From NCBI GenBank assembly GCA_937860175.1, contig CALMBJ010000252.1, positions 1 to 15,276 on the forward strand: a stretch of 15,276 bases of DNA, given 5' to 3'. How positions within the stretch are numbered: the first letter of the stretch is position 1; each line of letters starts with the position of its first letter. Below, piece after piece: positions 6,557 to 13,884 of this stretch. Made by a program: the position numbers and the translations under genes. The notes beneath the pieces are model-generated. The model did no database searches, had not been told where the DNA came from, and saw nothing but the letters and a program-made list of their open reading frames with translations. This DNA is from an uncultured Actinomycetes bacterium. Lineage in GTDB: Bacteria; Actinomycetota; Actinomycetes; Nanopelagicales; Nanopelagicaceae.

Positions 6557-8655
6557 GCCTTAGTAATTTCGATCAAGAAGGCGTTGGCTGGAGCAAGGAT
6601 TGGCGCAGTAACGCCAATAGATGCAAGCGCAGATCCTGAAAGGGTAATTCCGCTCATCCAGTCTGGCGGAGTGATCAACATGAAACGAGGTTTACCCGCT
6701 GGAAAGACCGCTTTAACACTATAGGTTGCTGAAGGATCCAGTCCTGGAAACTTCAAAGGTGATGGATGAATAGCAACTGTTGGCGTTAATTGAACATAAG
6801 CAAAGATCGCTTTGGATAGATCATGTGCAGTAACACCATGAAGATATGCATGCGCTTCTGGATAATCAACACGCACCATTTTGCCTGAGTGCAGGTGCGC
6901 ACGATTGTCCTTGTAGTACTGCGCCCAGGTCGCAAGATGTTTGCGCTCTTGCTCAGTAGCTTCAGTGATGTTCCATTCAATTCCGGCATGGCCAAATAGT
7001 GCAGTTGTTGCGCGCATCGAAAGCTCAAGGGTGCGGCCAGTTTGATGTCCATGTGTCGGACCTATGTGCGTACCAAGAAGTTCTGGTGCAATCACTTGAG
7101 CTGTCCAACGTTGAATAGTTTGGCGCTCTAACGCATCATTGTTATCACTAGTCCAGAAGCGATCTACTAAATCAATAACTCCAAGATCGATACGAGCACC
7201 ACCAGATGCACATGATTCAATCTCTAAACCAGTGTGACGCTTCTTGAGCTCTGCAAACAAACGGTAGATCGCTTGAGTTTGGCGATGGACGCCTGCTTTT
7301 CCAAGGTGGCCGGCATCTACCAAGACACGGTTGTGATCCCATTTAATGTAAGCGATGTTGTGGGCAGACAACACAGCAGATGTCTGTTCAAGCACATGGT
7401 TGAAGGCGCCTTCATGACCGAGATCCAAAACTAATTGATGTCTCCACAGCGGTGGAACGCGATCCCCCTCGTGCAAAATCCATTCAGGATGAGCACGGTA
7501 TAAATCTGAATCAGGGTTAACCATTTCGCCCTCAAACCACAGGCCAAACTCAATTCCCTTGTCATTGATGTACTTGATGATGGGAGATAAACCATTGGGC
7601 CAAACAGCAGGATCGATTACCCAGTCACCAAGACCTGCACGGTCATCTCGGCGTGAATGGAACCAACCATCATCTAGAACTACACGCTCAATTCCAACTT
7701 CAGCAGCCACATCGATCAGTGCTTTGATTTTCTCTTCATTGTGGTCGAAGTACAACGCCTCCCACATGTTGAGGGTCAAAGGACGTGGACGCTTTGGGTG
7801 CACTGAACGTGCACGAAGATAAGAGTGATAAGCGGCGCTAACGCCATCTAAACCTTCAGCTGAGAAAACAGAGACCAGAGCGGGTGCTTCATAACTTTCT
7901 CCAGCGGCAAGAGTTATCTCTCCTGGAAGCAATAACTCACCAGCACCTATAGAGGTTGAGCCGTCAAAGAGTTTTTCAACTAAGTAATGTGAGTTTCCGC
8001 TCCAAGCGATACTTGTTGCCCAGGCATTTCCTGACTGGAATGAGGTTTGTGGAGTTAAAGCGATATCTGCGATTGAAAAATTGTGCCCGCTGCGTCCTTC
8101 ACGTGATTCACGAACCCAGGTTCCAGTTGCAATATCTTTTCGCTGAGGGTTTCGCTCATTAGACCAACGACCTGCAAAATCTAAAGTTTGTGTCGCCTCC
8201 TTTGGAAGTGGAAGCCAGTGGATGAATTCGTTGAGGTTGTAATCAGATGAGCCGATGTTTTTGACTGAACCTTTTTGAGTTAAGACACCATATGCATCTA
8301 AATCAAAGTTCAGCGTTACCTCTAGTTCGGCATGAAAATCGCGCAAGGTGACAGTTACATTATTTTTACTGTGATGAAAATCAGTTACCTCAAACTTTGT
8401 TGACCAAGCTTTACCTTGGCGATGGCCAGACAAAGTTGGACGACCTAAAAATCCTCGTGAGCTCTCGCGCATGATTCCTGGGAATTGCGGAAAATCCCAT
8501 GAACTGTTGGCGATAGATGGGCGAATTGCGGTTTGTACAGATGCAAGATCGCCCTGTAGCGGGGCTCCCCAATGTTGAATGATGAGGGCTCCATCTACAA
8601 CTTCGAGTAACAAGGCAGAGGTAGGGGCGCTCAATAATGCAGATTGCTTACTCAC
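6553..8655 (-). CDS. Alpha-galactosidase, glycoside hydrolase family 36
   Basis: This 700-residue enzyme should hydrolyse terminal alpha-galactosyl residues from oligosaccharides or galactosyl-glycerol compounds. An N-terminal beta-sandwich (about 1-280) is followed by a TIM barrel with VVLDDGWF (325-332), [16 protein letters not shown] (370-385) and YIKWDHNR (436-443, D440 the predicted nucleophile). [13 protein letters not shown] (480-492) and RFWTSDNND (499-507, D504 the likely acid/base) complete the site, and a small C-terminal beta domain ends the protein. No signal peptide is visible, so it should act in the cytoplasm on imported substrate. The start is GTG at 8653-8655 with no Shine-Dalgarno sequence. 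A -10-like TACTCT lies six bases upstream, so the mRNA is probably leaderless. It is divergent from galT across only 20 bases. The exact substrate cannot be told from sequence. Confidence 0.95.
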   Translation of the reverse strand: MSKQSALLSAPTSALLLEVVDGALIIQHWGAPLQGDLASVQTAIRPSIANSSWDFPQFPGIMRESSRGFLGRPTLSGHRQGKAWSTKFEVTDFHHSKNNVTVTLRDFHAELEVTLNFDLDAYGVLTQKGSVKNIGSSDYNLNEFIHWLPLPKEATQTLDFAGRWSNERNPQRKDIATGTWVRESREGRSGHNFSIADIALTPQTSFQSGNAWATSIAWSGNSHYLVEKLFDGSTSIGAGELLLPGEITLAAGESYEAPALVSVFSAEGLDGVSAAYHSYLRARSVHPKRPRPLTLNMWEALYFDHNEEKIKALIDVAAEVGIERVVLDDGWFHSRRDDRAGLGDWVIDPAVWPNGLSPIIKYINDKGIEFGLWFEGEMVNPDSDLYRAHPEWILHEGDRVPPLWRHQLVLDLGHEGAFNHVLEQTSAVLSAHNIAYIKWDHNRVLVDAGHLGKAGVHRQTQAIYRLFAELKKRHTGLEIESCASGGARIDLGVIDLVDRFWTSDNNDALERQTIQRWTAQVIAPELLGTHIGPTHGHQTGRTLELSMRATTALFGHAGIEWNITEATEQERKHLATWAQYYKDNRAHLHSGKMVRVDYPEAHAYLHGVTAHDLSKAIFAYVQLTPTVAIHPSPLKFPGLDPSATYSVKAVFPAGKPRFMLITPPDWMSGITLSGSALASIGVTAPILAPANAFLIEITKA

Positions 8656-8660
8656 ACAGG

Positions 8661-8667
8661 TAGAGTA
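8661..8667. promoter_or_regulatory. Symmetric -10 element between galA and galT
   Basis: The whole spacer between the divergent alpha-galactosidase and galT genes is 20 bases (8656-8675). It contains TAGAGTA, which reads TAGAGT forward (8661-8666, nine bases before the galT ATG) and TACTCT reverse (8667-8662, six bases before the alpha-galactosidase GTG). Any -35 boxes must lie inside the opposite coding regions; a weak TTTACT is seen 17 bases upstream for the reverse direction and none is convincing forward. Neither gene has a Shine-Dalgarno sequence, which fits leaderless or near-leaderless transcripts from one shared opening site. Confidence 0.5.
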
Positions 8668-8675
8668 ACGACACT

Positions 8676-9788
8676 ATGAGCGAGAGTAAAAAACTTAACG
8701 CAGGCGTCATCAGAAATGACCGCCAAATGGCTGATGGGCGAACAATTCGTTACTACGACACCGCCGGCCAAGCGCGAACCGCTCTCGATGCACGTCCTCA
8801 GGAGGAGCAGCCAGGAATTGGCGAGCTGCGCCTTGATCCATTGGTGAATGAGTGGATTGCAATGGCTGCACACCGCCAGGGAAGAATCTTTCTGCCACCT
8901 AAAGAGTTGTGCCCTCTGTGCCCAACCACAGGTGAGCTCTTAACTGAGATTCCAGAATCTGATTTTGAGGTTGTTGTTTTTGATAACCGCTCACCATCTT
9001 TGCGCCCACCAATCGGTGACTGGGCGCTACCTGACATCGTTGGGCCAGATACAGATTTAGGAACCGCTGCAGGAAAGTGTGAAGTTATTTGTTTCACCGC
9101 AGAGCATGGAAACGCATTTAAGGATTTAACACCGCAACGTGTTCGTGTTTTGCTTGAAGCCTGGGTAGATCGAACAGCTGAACTGTCAAAGGAAAGTTTT
9201 ATCCAACATATTGCGCCCTTTGAAAACCGCGGCGAAGAGATCGGTGTAACCCTTTCACACCCACATGGGCAGATTTATGCTTACTCATACCTGCCGCCTC
9301 GGGTAGAAAAAATGTTGGCAGCGGCAACCAAGTACAAGAAGGACACTGGCAAGGTTTTGTTTGATGAGATTGTTGCGCGCGAGCTGCTAGATGAAGAGCG
9401 AATCGTTGCTCGTAATGATCGTTGGATCGCTTATGTTCCATATGCGGCCCGCTATCCATTTGAAATTCATGTAACTCCCCTAAATCCAGTTGCTGATTTA
9501 ACTGAGCTCACAGATTCTGATCGTGATGCTTTTCCTGAAATCGCACTTGAGGTTACTCGCCGCTTAGATGGCGTCTTTGGAATTGAAATGGCGTATATCG
9601 CGGCTTGGCACCAAGCACCTGTGCGTGTTGGTCGCGATCTGCTTCGTCTGCATTGGCAGATTACAAGTGTGCGACGCGCCCCCGGAAAGCTGAAGTACCT
9701 CGCGGGTTCTGAATCAGCGATGGGTGCATTCATTATGGATATGCGTCCTGAGCAATCAGCTGCGCAGCTTCGCGAAGTGGTTCTGTAA
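8676..9788 (+). CDS. galT: Galactose-1-phosphate uridylyltransferase
   Basis: This Leloir-pathway enzyme transfers UMP from UDP-glucose to galactose-1-phosphate through a uridylyl-histidine intermediate. The 370-residue product has CPLC at 79-82 (likely metal-binding Cys pair), FENRGEEIGVTLSHPHGQ at 182-199 with H197 the predicted nucleophile, YPFEIHVTP in the second HIT half, and WHQAPVRVGRD plus LHWQI near the end. It is the first gene of galT-galE-galK. Its stop overlaps the galE start by one base (TAATG). The promoter is the shared element just upstream, so it is probably co-expressed with the divergent alpha-galactosidase. Confidence 0.96.
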   Translation: MSESKKLNAGVIRNDRQMADGRTIRYYDTAGQARTALDARPQEEQPGIGELRLDPLVNEWIAMAAHRQGRIFLPPKELCPLCPTTGELLTEIPESDFEVVVFDNRSPSLRPPIGDWALPDIVGPDTDLGTAAGKCEVICFTAEHGNAFKDLTPQRVRVLLEAWVDRTAELSKESFIQHIAPFENRGEEIGVTLSHPHGQIYAYSYLPPRVEKMLAAATKYKKDTGKVLFDEIVARELLDEERIVARNDRWIAYVPYAARYPFEIHVTPLNPVADLTELTDSDRDAFPEIALEVTRRLDGVFGIEMAYIAAWHQAPVRVGRDLLRLHWQITSVRRAPGKLKYLAGSESAMGAFIMDMRPEQSAAQLREVVL

Positions 9789-10741
9789 TGCGCGTGCTCG
9801 TCACTGGCGGCACCGGGTATATCGGGTCAACTGCTGTTGAAGTTTTGCTGGGCCAAGGATTTGAGATTTCAATCCTTGATGATTGCAGCATGGGTCATGC
9901 AGATACCGTGCCAGCGGGTGTGCGTTTCATACAGGGTTCACTTCTGAATTCATCTGAAGTTGCCGAGGCATTAAGTGGTTGTGAAGCGGTTATGCACTTT
10001 GCCGGTAAATCATTGGTTGGCGAATCAGTTGAAAAGCCAGATCTTTATCAATCAGTAAATGTTGATGGAACCCGTATTTTGCTAGATGAGATGCGCAAGC
10101 AATCAATCACAAAGATTGTCTTTTCCTCATCTGCAGCAACCTATGGTGAGCCCAAGGTTGTTCCCATCCTTGAAACGGCAGAGACAAATCCAACCAACCC
10201 ATATGGTGCGACTAAATTAGCTATTGATCACATGATTACTGAAGAGGCGAAAAGCCACGGCATCTCCGCAGCATCACTTCGATACTTTAATGTTGCAGGC
10301 GCGCTCAAGGCTAAGCGCGGTTGGCTTGCCGAGCGCCACGACCCAGAAACCCATTTGATTCCTAATGTTCTTCGAAGCACTGAAGGTAACCCTGTAAAGA
10401 TTTTTGGAACAGATTGGCCAACAGCAGATGGCACATGTATTCGAGATTATGTCCATGTTATCGATCTCATCGACGCGCACATCAAGGCGCTGAACTCATT
10501 GGGTAAGCCAGGTCATGAGATCTACAACTTGGGCAGCGGTTCTGGCTACTCAGTTCGAGAAGTTGTTAAGGCTGCAAGTGATGCGGTTGGTCATCAAGTT
10601 CCATATATCGACTCACCACGTCGCGCCGGAGATCCTGCAGTTTTGATTGCAGATATCTCAAAGGCAAAGCGGATGCTCGATTGGTCACCCACCAGAGATA
10701 TGACAACTATGGTCGCCGATACCCTCAATTCAATGGCTTAA
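9788..10741 (+). CDS. galE: UDP-glucose 4-epimerase
   Basis: The enzyme interconverts UDP-galactose and UDP-glucose with tightly bound NAD, closing the Leloir cycle and also supplying UDP-galactose for surface glycans. The 317-residue short-chain dehydrogenase fold shows the N-terminal NAD motif VTGGTGYIGS (5-14), FSSSAATYG (112-120) with the catalytic Ser region, and NPYGATK (137-143) with the Y139/K143 catalytic pair. SLRYFNVAGA and CIRDYVHVIDL are typical GalE segments. It is a little shorter than E. coli GalE. The start overlaps the galT stop by one base with no clear ribosome-binding site, so translational coupling is likely. Confidence 0.95.
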   Translation: MRVLVTGGTGYIGSTAVEVLLGQGFEISILDDCSMGHADTVPAGVRFIQGSLLNSSEVAEALSGCEAVMHFAGKSLVGESVEKPDLYQSVNVDGTRILLDEMRKQSITKIVFSSSAATYGEPKVVPILETAETNPTNPYGATKLAIDHMITEEAKSHGISAASLRYFNVAGALKAKRGWLAERHDPETHLIPNVLRSTEGNPVKIFGTDWPTADGTCIRDYVHVIDLIDAHIKALNSLGKPGHEIYNLGSGSGYSVREVVKAASDAVGHQVPYIDSPRRAGDPAVLIADISKAKRMLDWSPTRDMTTMVADTLNSMA

Positions 10742-10743
10742 GC

Positions 10744-11880
10744 ATGAGCAGTATTGAAGAAAAATTCCTTGAGACTTTTGGCGAGGAGCCAGATCTGGTC
10801 GCCGCAGCACCTGGCCGAGTAAATCTGATCGGTGAACATATTGATTACAGCGATGGTTTTGTTCTGCCCTTTGCAATTAAAGATAGAACCTTGGTTGCGG
10901 CGCGAAAGCGAGATGACTCAACTGTTCGCATTGCATCTGCGCAACGCCGAAGCAAGGTTGTCACGTTAGATATCAATGACATAAAGCCAGGACTTAAAGG
11001 TGAATGGGAGCGCTATGCGCTTGGGGTTTTGTGGTCGATGGGGGTCAAAGGTGGCGTTGATGTAATGATCGATGGTCATGTTCCTCTGGGTGCTGGTTTG
11101 TCATCCTCTGCAGCTCTTGAATGCTCCGTTGCAACCGCAATGAACCACCTTTTTGACATGGGATACGACCTTGAAGAGTTGGCACGACTTACACAAAAAG
11201 CAGAGAATCAATATGTCGGTGTGCCATGCGGAATCATGGATCAATCAGTTTCATTGATGGCGACTCAAGGTTCTGCACTTTTATTAGATTGTCGCGATCT
11301 ATCAACTAAAAACATTCCTTTTGATGTGGCATCTAGTGGACTAGAGCTTCTCATTATTGATACCCAAGCACATCACGCACTAACTGATGGTGGATATGCA
11401 GAGCGCCGCGCTTCGTGCGAATCAGCGGTGGCAAAGCTGGGCATCACTTCTCTGCGTGAATTATCACTGCACCAGCTAGAGCAATCTCGTTCAGTCCTTA
11501 CTGAGATCGAGTATGTGCGAGTCCGCCATGCAGTGACCGAAATGCAGCGAGTTTTAGATTGTGTGGATGCATTAAGTAACTCAGATTTTGAAAAGGTAGG
11601 AGATTTGATAAATCAATCCCATGCCTCTTTGCGTGATGATTACACAGTTTCATGTCCTGAATTAGATACTGCAGTTGACGCTGCGCTAGCGGCAGGGGCA
11701 TTGGGTTCTCGAATGGTTGGTGGCGGCTTTGGTGGAAGTGCAATCGCATTGATCCAGGCATCAAAGACCGCTGAAACAATTAAGGCGGTTGAAAAAGCAT
11801 TTTCAGGTAAAGGCTTTAAAGCACCACGCTTTTTTACCTCTTTACCAAGTCAAGGCGCAGAGCTACTTTCGCGTCGTTGA
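10744..11880 (+). CDS. galK: Galactokinase
   Basis: The enzyme phosphorylates galactose at C1 with ATP, feeding GalT. With the ATG at 10744, two bases after the galE stop, the protein has 378 residues, normal for GHMP-family galactokinases. An upstream in-frame TTG at 10681 would add 21 residues unlike the family and overlap galE, so it is rejected. Motifs are PGRVNLIGEHIDYSDG at 23-38 (galactokinase signature), GAGLSSSAALE at 116-126 (ATP-binding GHMP motif), CGIMDQ at 162-167 with D166 the predicted catalytic base, and the C-terminal MVGGGFGGSAIAL. No ribosome-binding site is visible, so it probably relies on translation of galE. The stop codon directly abuts the convergent stop of the ACT-domain gene. 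Confidence 0.96.
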   Translation: MSSIEEKFLETFGEEPDLVAAAPGRVNLIGEHIDYSDGFVLPFAIKDRTLVAARKRDDSTVRIASAQRRSKVVTLDINDIKPGLKGEWERYALGVLWSMGVKGGVDVMIDGHVPLGAGLSSSAALECSVATAMNHLFDMGYDLEELARLTQKAENQYVGVPCGIMDQSVSLMATQGSALLLDCRDLSTKNIPFDVASSGLELLIIDTQAHHALTDGGYAERRASCESAVAKLGITSLRELSLHQLEQSRSVLTEIEYVRVRHAVTEMQRVLDCVDALSNSDFEKVGDLINQSHASLRDDYTVSCPELDTAVDAALAAGALGSRMVGGGFGGSAIALIQASKTAETIKAVEKAFSGKGFKAPRFFTSLPSQGAELLSRR

Positions 11881-12117
11881 TTACAAAGGGGTTATTGAAA
11901 GAACTTCTACCCCACCAATTGCACCTAAAACATTGAGCAGGTCGGTGGGATCATTTCCTGGCACAGCAACGGTAATCTCATCGTAACCACGACCATCCTC
12001 GGACTTCACAACCGCTAGCGCGCGAATATCTCCACCCGCTGCGCCAATTGCTGAAGCCAAGAGCCCCAATGAACCAGGACGATCTGGAAGAGCTACATTT
12101 AATTGAAATAGTGCCAT
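11881..12117 (-). CDS. Small stand-alone ACT-domain protein
   Basis: This 78-residue protein is a single ACT domain. The first strand FQLNVALPDRPGSL leads into LGLLASAIGAAGGDI, the usual Gly-containing ligand-binding loop and first helix. The beta-strand segment YDEITVAVP and a second helix follow. ACT domains bind amino acids or related small molecules and usually dimerise; with no catalytic domain attached, a sensor or partner role is inferred and the ligand is unknown. It is expressed separately from the HtrA gene upstream by its own probable -10 box. Its stop codon touches the galK stop with no gap. Confidence 0.85.
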   Translation of the reverse strand: MALFQLNVALPDRPGSLGLLASAIGAAGGDIRALAVVKSEDGRGYDEITVAVPGNDPTDLLNVLGAIGGVEVLSITPL

Positions 12118-12123
12118 GGCTTA

Positions 12124-12129
12124 ACAATA
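12124..12129 (-). promoter_or_regulatory. -10 box of the ACT-domain gene (leaderless type)
   Basis: On the minus strand TATTGT (12129-12124) is followed by six bases and then the ATG at 12117. There is no Shine-Dalgarno sequence and no clear -35. The same -10, six-base, start-codon spacing occurs at the response-regulator and alpha-galactosidase genes, which supports a leaderless transcript. Confidence 0.5.
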
Positions 12130-12156
12130 CCCTGACACTATTTCTATCGCGGCTAA

Positions 12157-13260
12157 TTAGTTAGAAGGTGCCGTTCCTAGCGTGACTTTGAAACTCTGAG
12201 AGCCTCCAGTAGGCACAGTTACAGTGATGGTGACCGTAGCTCCAGGTGCGTACGAACGAATCTTCACAATCGCTCCAACTTGATCAGCGATCTTTACCCC
12301 ATCAATAGCTGTGATCACTGAACCTGCTGGAATTCCAGCCTTTTCAGCACCTTCATTTGGACTCAAACGTCCAATTCGGGCACCTGTTCCGGTAAATGTT
12401 GCATCAAAGAAAACACCTAATACTGGACGTGTAGATCTACCGGTTGCAACCAACTCATCAACCACGCGCTTTGCTTCATTGATTGGAATAGCAAAGCCTA
12501 ACCCGATGCTTCCGCTGGTGCCCCCAGATGACAAGGTTGCAATTGCGGAGTTAACCCCGATGATTCGACCCTGTGAATCTAATAACGCGCCTCCAGAGTT
12601 ACCTGGATTGATTGCGGCATCGGTTTGAATAGCGTTTACAAATGACTCTGTACCAAAACTGCCTGCAGTGACAGGACGATTTAATGCAGAAACAATGCCA
12701 CTTGTAACTGTGCTTGCAAGCCCCAATGGAGAGCCGATAGCAACGACTGCTTCGCCCACACTTACTCGTGATGAATCGCCAATAGTTACCGTTGGAAGAT
12801 TTCCTCGATTAACTCTTAAAACCGCTAAGTCATAAGCGATGTCACGCCCAACAATCTGGGCAGGAATTGTGTCTCCATTCAAAAGTTCAATAGTGATATT
12901 TCCTGTGGTCGCCGCAGATGCGATCACATGGTTGTTAGTGACAATAAATGAGTTGTTTCTATCTGACTTGTAGACCCATCCACTTCCGCTGCCGCCACCT
13001 GAAAGGGTAACCACCTTGATAGATACAACAGATGGAGTTACTAGTGAGGCGATGCTTTTTACATCAATTGCTGGTGCGCCTAATGTAAGCGCGGTTCTGT
13101 TGGTTGAACATCCATTTGATCCAGCTAAGAAGATCGCCTGTGTTCGCTTATCGACACAGACCTTTACGCCGGCGGGTTGAGAGATTGCCGCGGTAGCGAC
13201 GCCACTGGCAACCGATGCGCCGACTAGGAATGATGCGACTATCTTGGTTGATGTCTTCAT
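12157..13260 (-). CDS. HtrA/DegP-like exported serine protease with PDZ domain
   Basis: This 367-residue trypsin-like protease of the HtrA family probably degrades or remodels misfolded proteins outside the cytoplasmic membrane. A signal peptide or N-terminal anchor occupies about 1-25 (K2/K6, hydrophobic 7-25). A short segment at 33-60 with two Cys (C35 and C51, VKVCVDKRTQAIF) precedes the protease domain. The catalytic triad is H111 in VTNNHVI, D144 in YDLAVL and S222 in GNSGGAL. One PDZ domain covers about 275-363 (VLGVFFDA to the end), fewer than the two of DegP. A ribosome-binding site AGAGG lies eight bases before the ATG. The gene runs in the same direction as the Rieske gene, 84 bases downstream of it and with a probable promoter of its own. 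Confidence 0.94.
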   Translation of the reverse strand: MKTSTKIVASFLVGASVASGVATAAISQPAGVKVCVDKRTQAIFLAGSNGCSTNRTALTLGAPAIDVKSIASLVTPSVVSIKVVTLSGGGSGSGWVYKSDRNNSFIVTNNHVIASAATTGNITIELLNGDTIPAQIVGRDIAYDLAVLRVNRGNLPTVTIGDSSRVSVGEAVVAIGSPLGLASTVTSGIVSALNRPVTAGSFGTESFVNAIQTDAAINPGNSGGALLDSQGRIIGVNSAIATLSSGGTSGSIGLGFAIPINEAKRVVDELVATGRSTRPVLGVFFDATFTGTGARIGRLSPNEGAEKAGIPAGSVITAIDGVKIADQVGAIVKIRSYAPGATVTITVTVPTGGSQSFKVTLGTAPSN

Positions 13261-13296
13261 CCAATAAACCTCTTTCAGTATCAGCGTTAACTTTTC

Positions 13297-13326
13297 ACTT
13301 TAACCTGAGAGAAAGTTTAAAAACAA
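13297..13326 (-). promoter_or_regulatory. Predicted promoter of the HtrA-like protease gene
   Basis: On the minus strand TTGTTT (13326-13321) and TAAAGT (13302-13297) are separated by 18 bases. This would give a leader of about 30 bases that includes the ribosome-binding site GAAAGAGG (13276-13269). The boxes are only partial matches to consensus. Confidence 0.4.
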
Positions 13327-13344
13327 CTTACTAATTGGTGCAAC

Positions 13345-13728
13345 TTATGCGAGAACTACCCAGCCGCTCTTTATCGCAACCTTTACCGTTGGCAGTGGAT
13401 TGGTTGCCGGACCTGCAACTACCGCACCCTTTTTAAATGGATCAAAACTTGCATTGTGTACCGGGCACACAAGGAGCTTTCGTGCGCTGAAATACTTAGT
13501 TGCTCCACCTTGGTGGGTACAAATTGTCTGGTAAGCAAAGACGCCGGTTTTGGTGCGGAACAGCAGCGCTGGAGCGCCATTACTCAATTGAAAAGCGAAG
13601 GTTGCGCCAACCTTGATTCGAGTTAACCGTACGATTCTGGTGTTCGCCGCAGCAGGGCGTGCGCCCAGCAGTGATGCAGCAACGCCGGCCAGGGCCATGC
13701 GAAGGGCTGAGCGTCTTGTTAGCTTCAT
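13345..13728 (-). CDS. Tat-exported Rieske [2Fe-2S] protein
   Basis: This 127-residue iron-sulfur protein has a twin-arginine signal (T4-R5-R6-S7, then hydrophobic 11-22 and a likely cut near AAA-NT at 26-30). The Rieske cluster ligands follow: C70-T-H72 in CTHQGG and C88-P-V-H91 in CPVHNASF. It should carry out electron transfer at the outer face of the membrane. Small actinobacterial proteins of this kind are often annotated only as Rieske 2Fe-2S proteins; no oxygenase or cytochrome bc partner lies beside it. The start is ATG 13728. An open frame from 13755 begins inside the tRNA gene and is rejected. The ATG is three bases after the 3' end of tRNA-Asn, whose last bases AGGGAG could serve as a closely spaced ribosome-binding site. 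Confidence 0.9.
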   Translation of the reverse strand: MKLTRRSALRMALAGVAASLLGARPAAANTRIVRLTRIKVGATFAFQLSNGAPALLFRTKTGVFAYQTICTHQGGATKYFSARKLLVCPVHNASFDPFKKGAVVAGPATNPLPTVKVAIKSGWVVLA

Positions 13729-13731
13729 ATG

Positions 13732-13803
13732 CTCCCTGACTTGGATTCGAACCAAGAACCTGTCGATTAACAGTCGACTGCTCTGCCGTTGAGCTATCAG
13801 GGA
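13732..13803 (-). tRNA. tRNA-Asn (anticodon GTT)
   Basis: Read on the minus strand, the 72 bases fold fully: acceptor TCCCTGA/TCAGGGA (7 bp), D stem GCTC/GAGC, anticodon stem GTCGA/TCGAC with loop CTGTTAA (anticodon GTT), T stem CTTGG/CCAAG with loop TTCGAAT, and discriminator G as expected for Asn. The 3' CCA is not encoded. The gene sits between dnaG and the Rieske gene in the same orientation. Confidence 0.97.
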
Positions 13804-13821
13804 TTAACGGTGCAGGCGCAA

Positions 13822-13849
13822 ACTCTAGCGCACCCACGCGAATGGGCAA
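13822..13849 (-). promoter_or_regulatory. Predicted promoter of tRNA-Asn (and possibly the Rieske gene)
   Basis: On the minus strand TTGCCC (13849-13844) and TAGAGT (13827-13822) are separated by 16 bases, with the -10 ending 18 bases before the tRNA 5' end. This suits a short precursor trimmed by RNase P. With only three bases between the tRNA and the next start codon, the same promoter may also drive the Rieske gene. Confidence 0.5.
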
Positions 13850-13884
13850 AAATCAGAGCATTCCCAGACTCAAGAGAACGCAGA

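Noticed and set aside
8798..9097. Antisense open frames within galT and other strong genes
   Set aside because: They are shadows of confidently identified genes, with low-complexity composition and no recognisable domains.
10681..10743. TTG start for galK inside galE
   Set aside because: The 21 extra residues are not galactokinase-like and overlap galE; ATG 10744 gives the normal family start.
13729..13755. Longer Rieske start inside the tRNA
   Set aside because: It would begin within tRNA-Asn and put residues before the twin-arginine signal; ATG 13728 puts the signal at the N-terminus.
13580..13849. 89-codon open frame across the tRNA
   Set aside because: It is a frame running through tRNA-Asn and antisense to, or out of frame with, the Rieske gene; no family features.
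13804..13884. Possible intrinsic terminator after dnaG
   Set aside because: A TTTTT run is present on the minus strand but the stem before it is only a few imperfect pairs.
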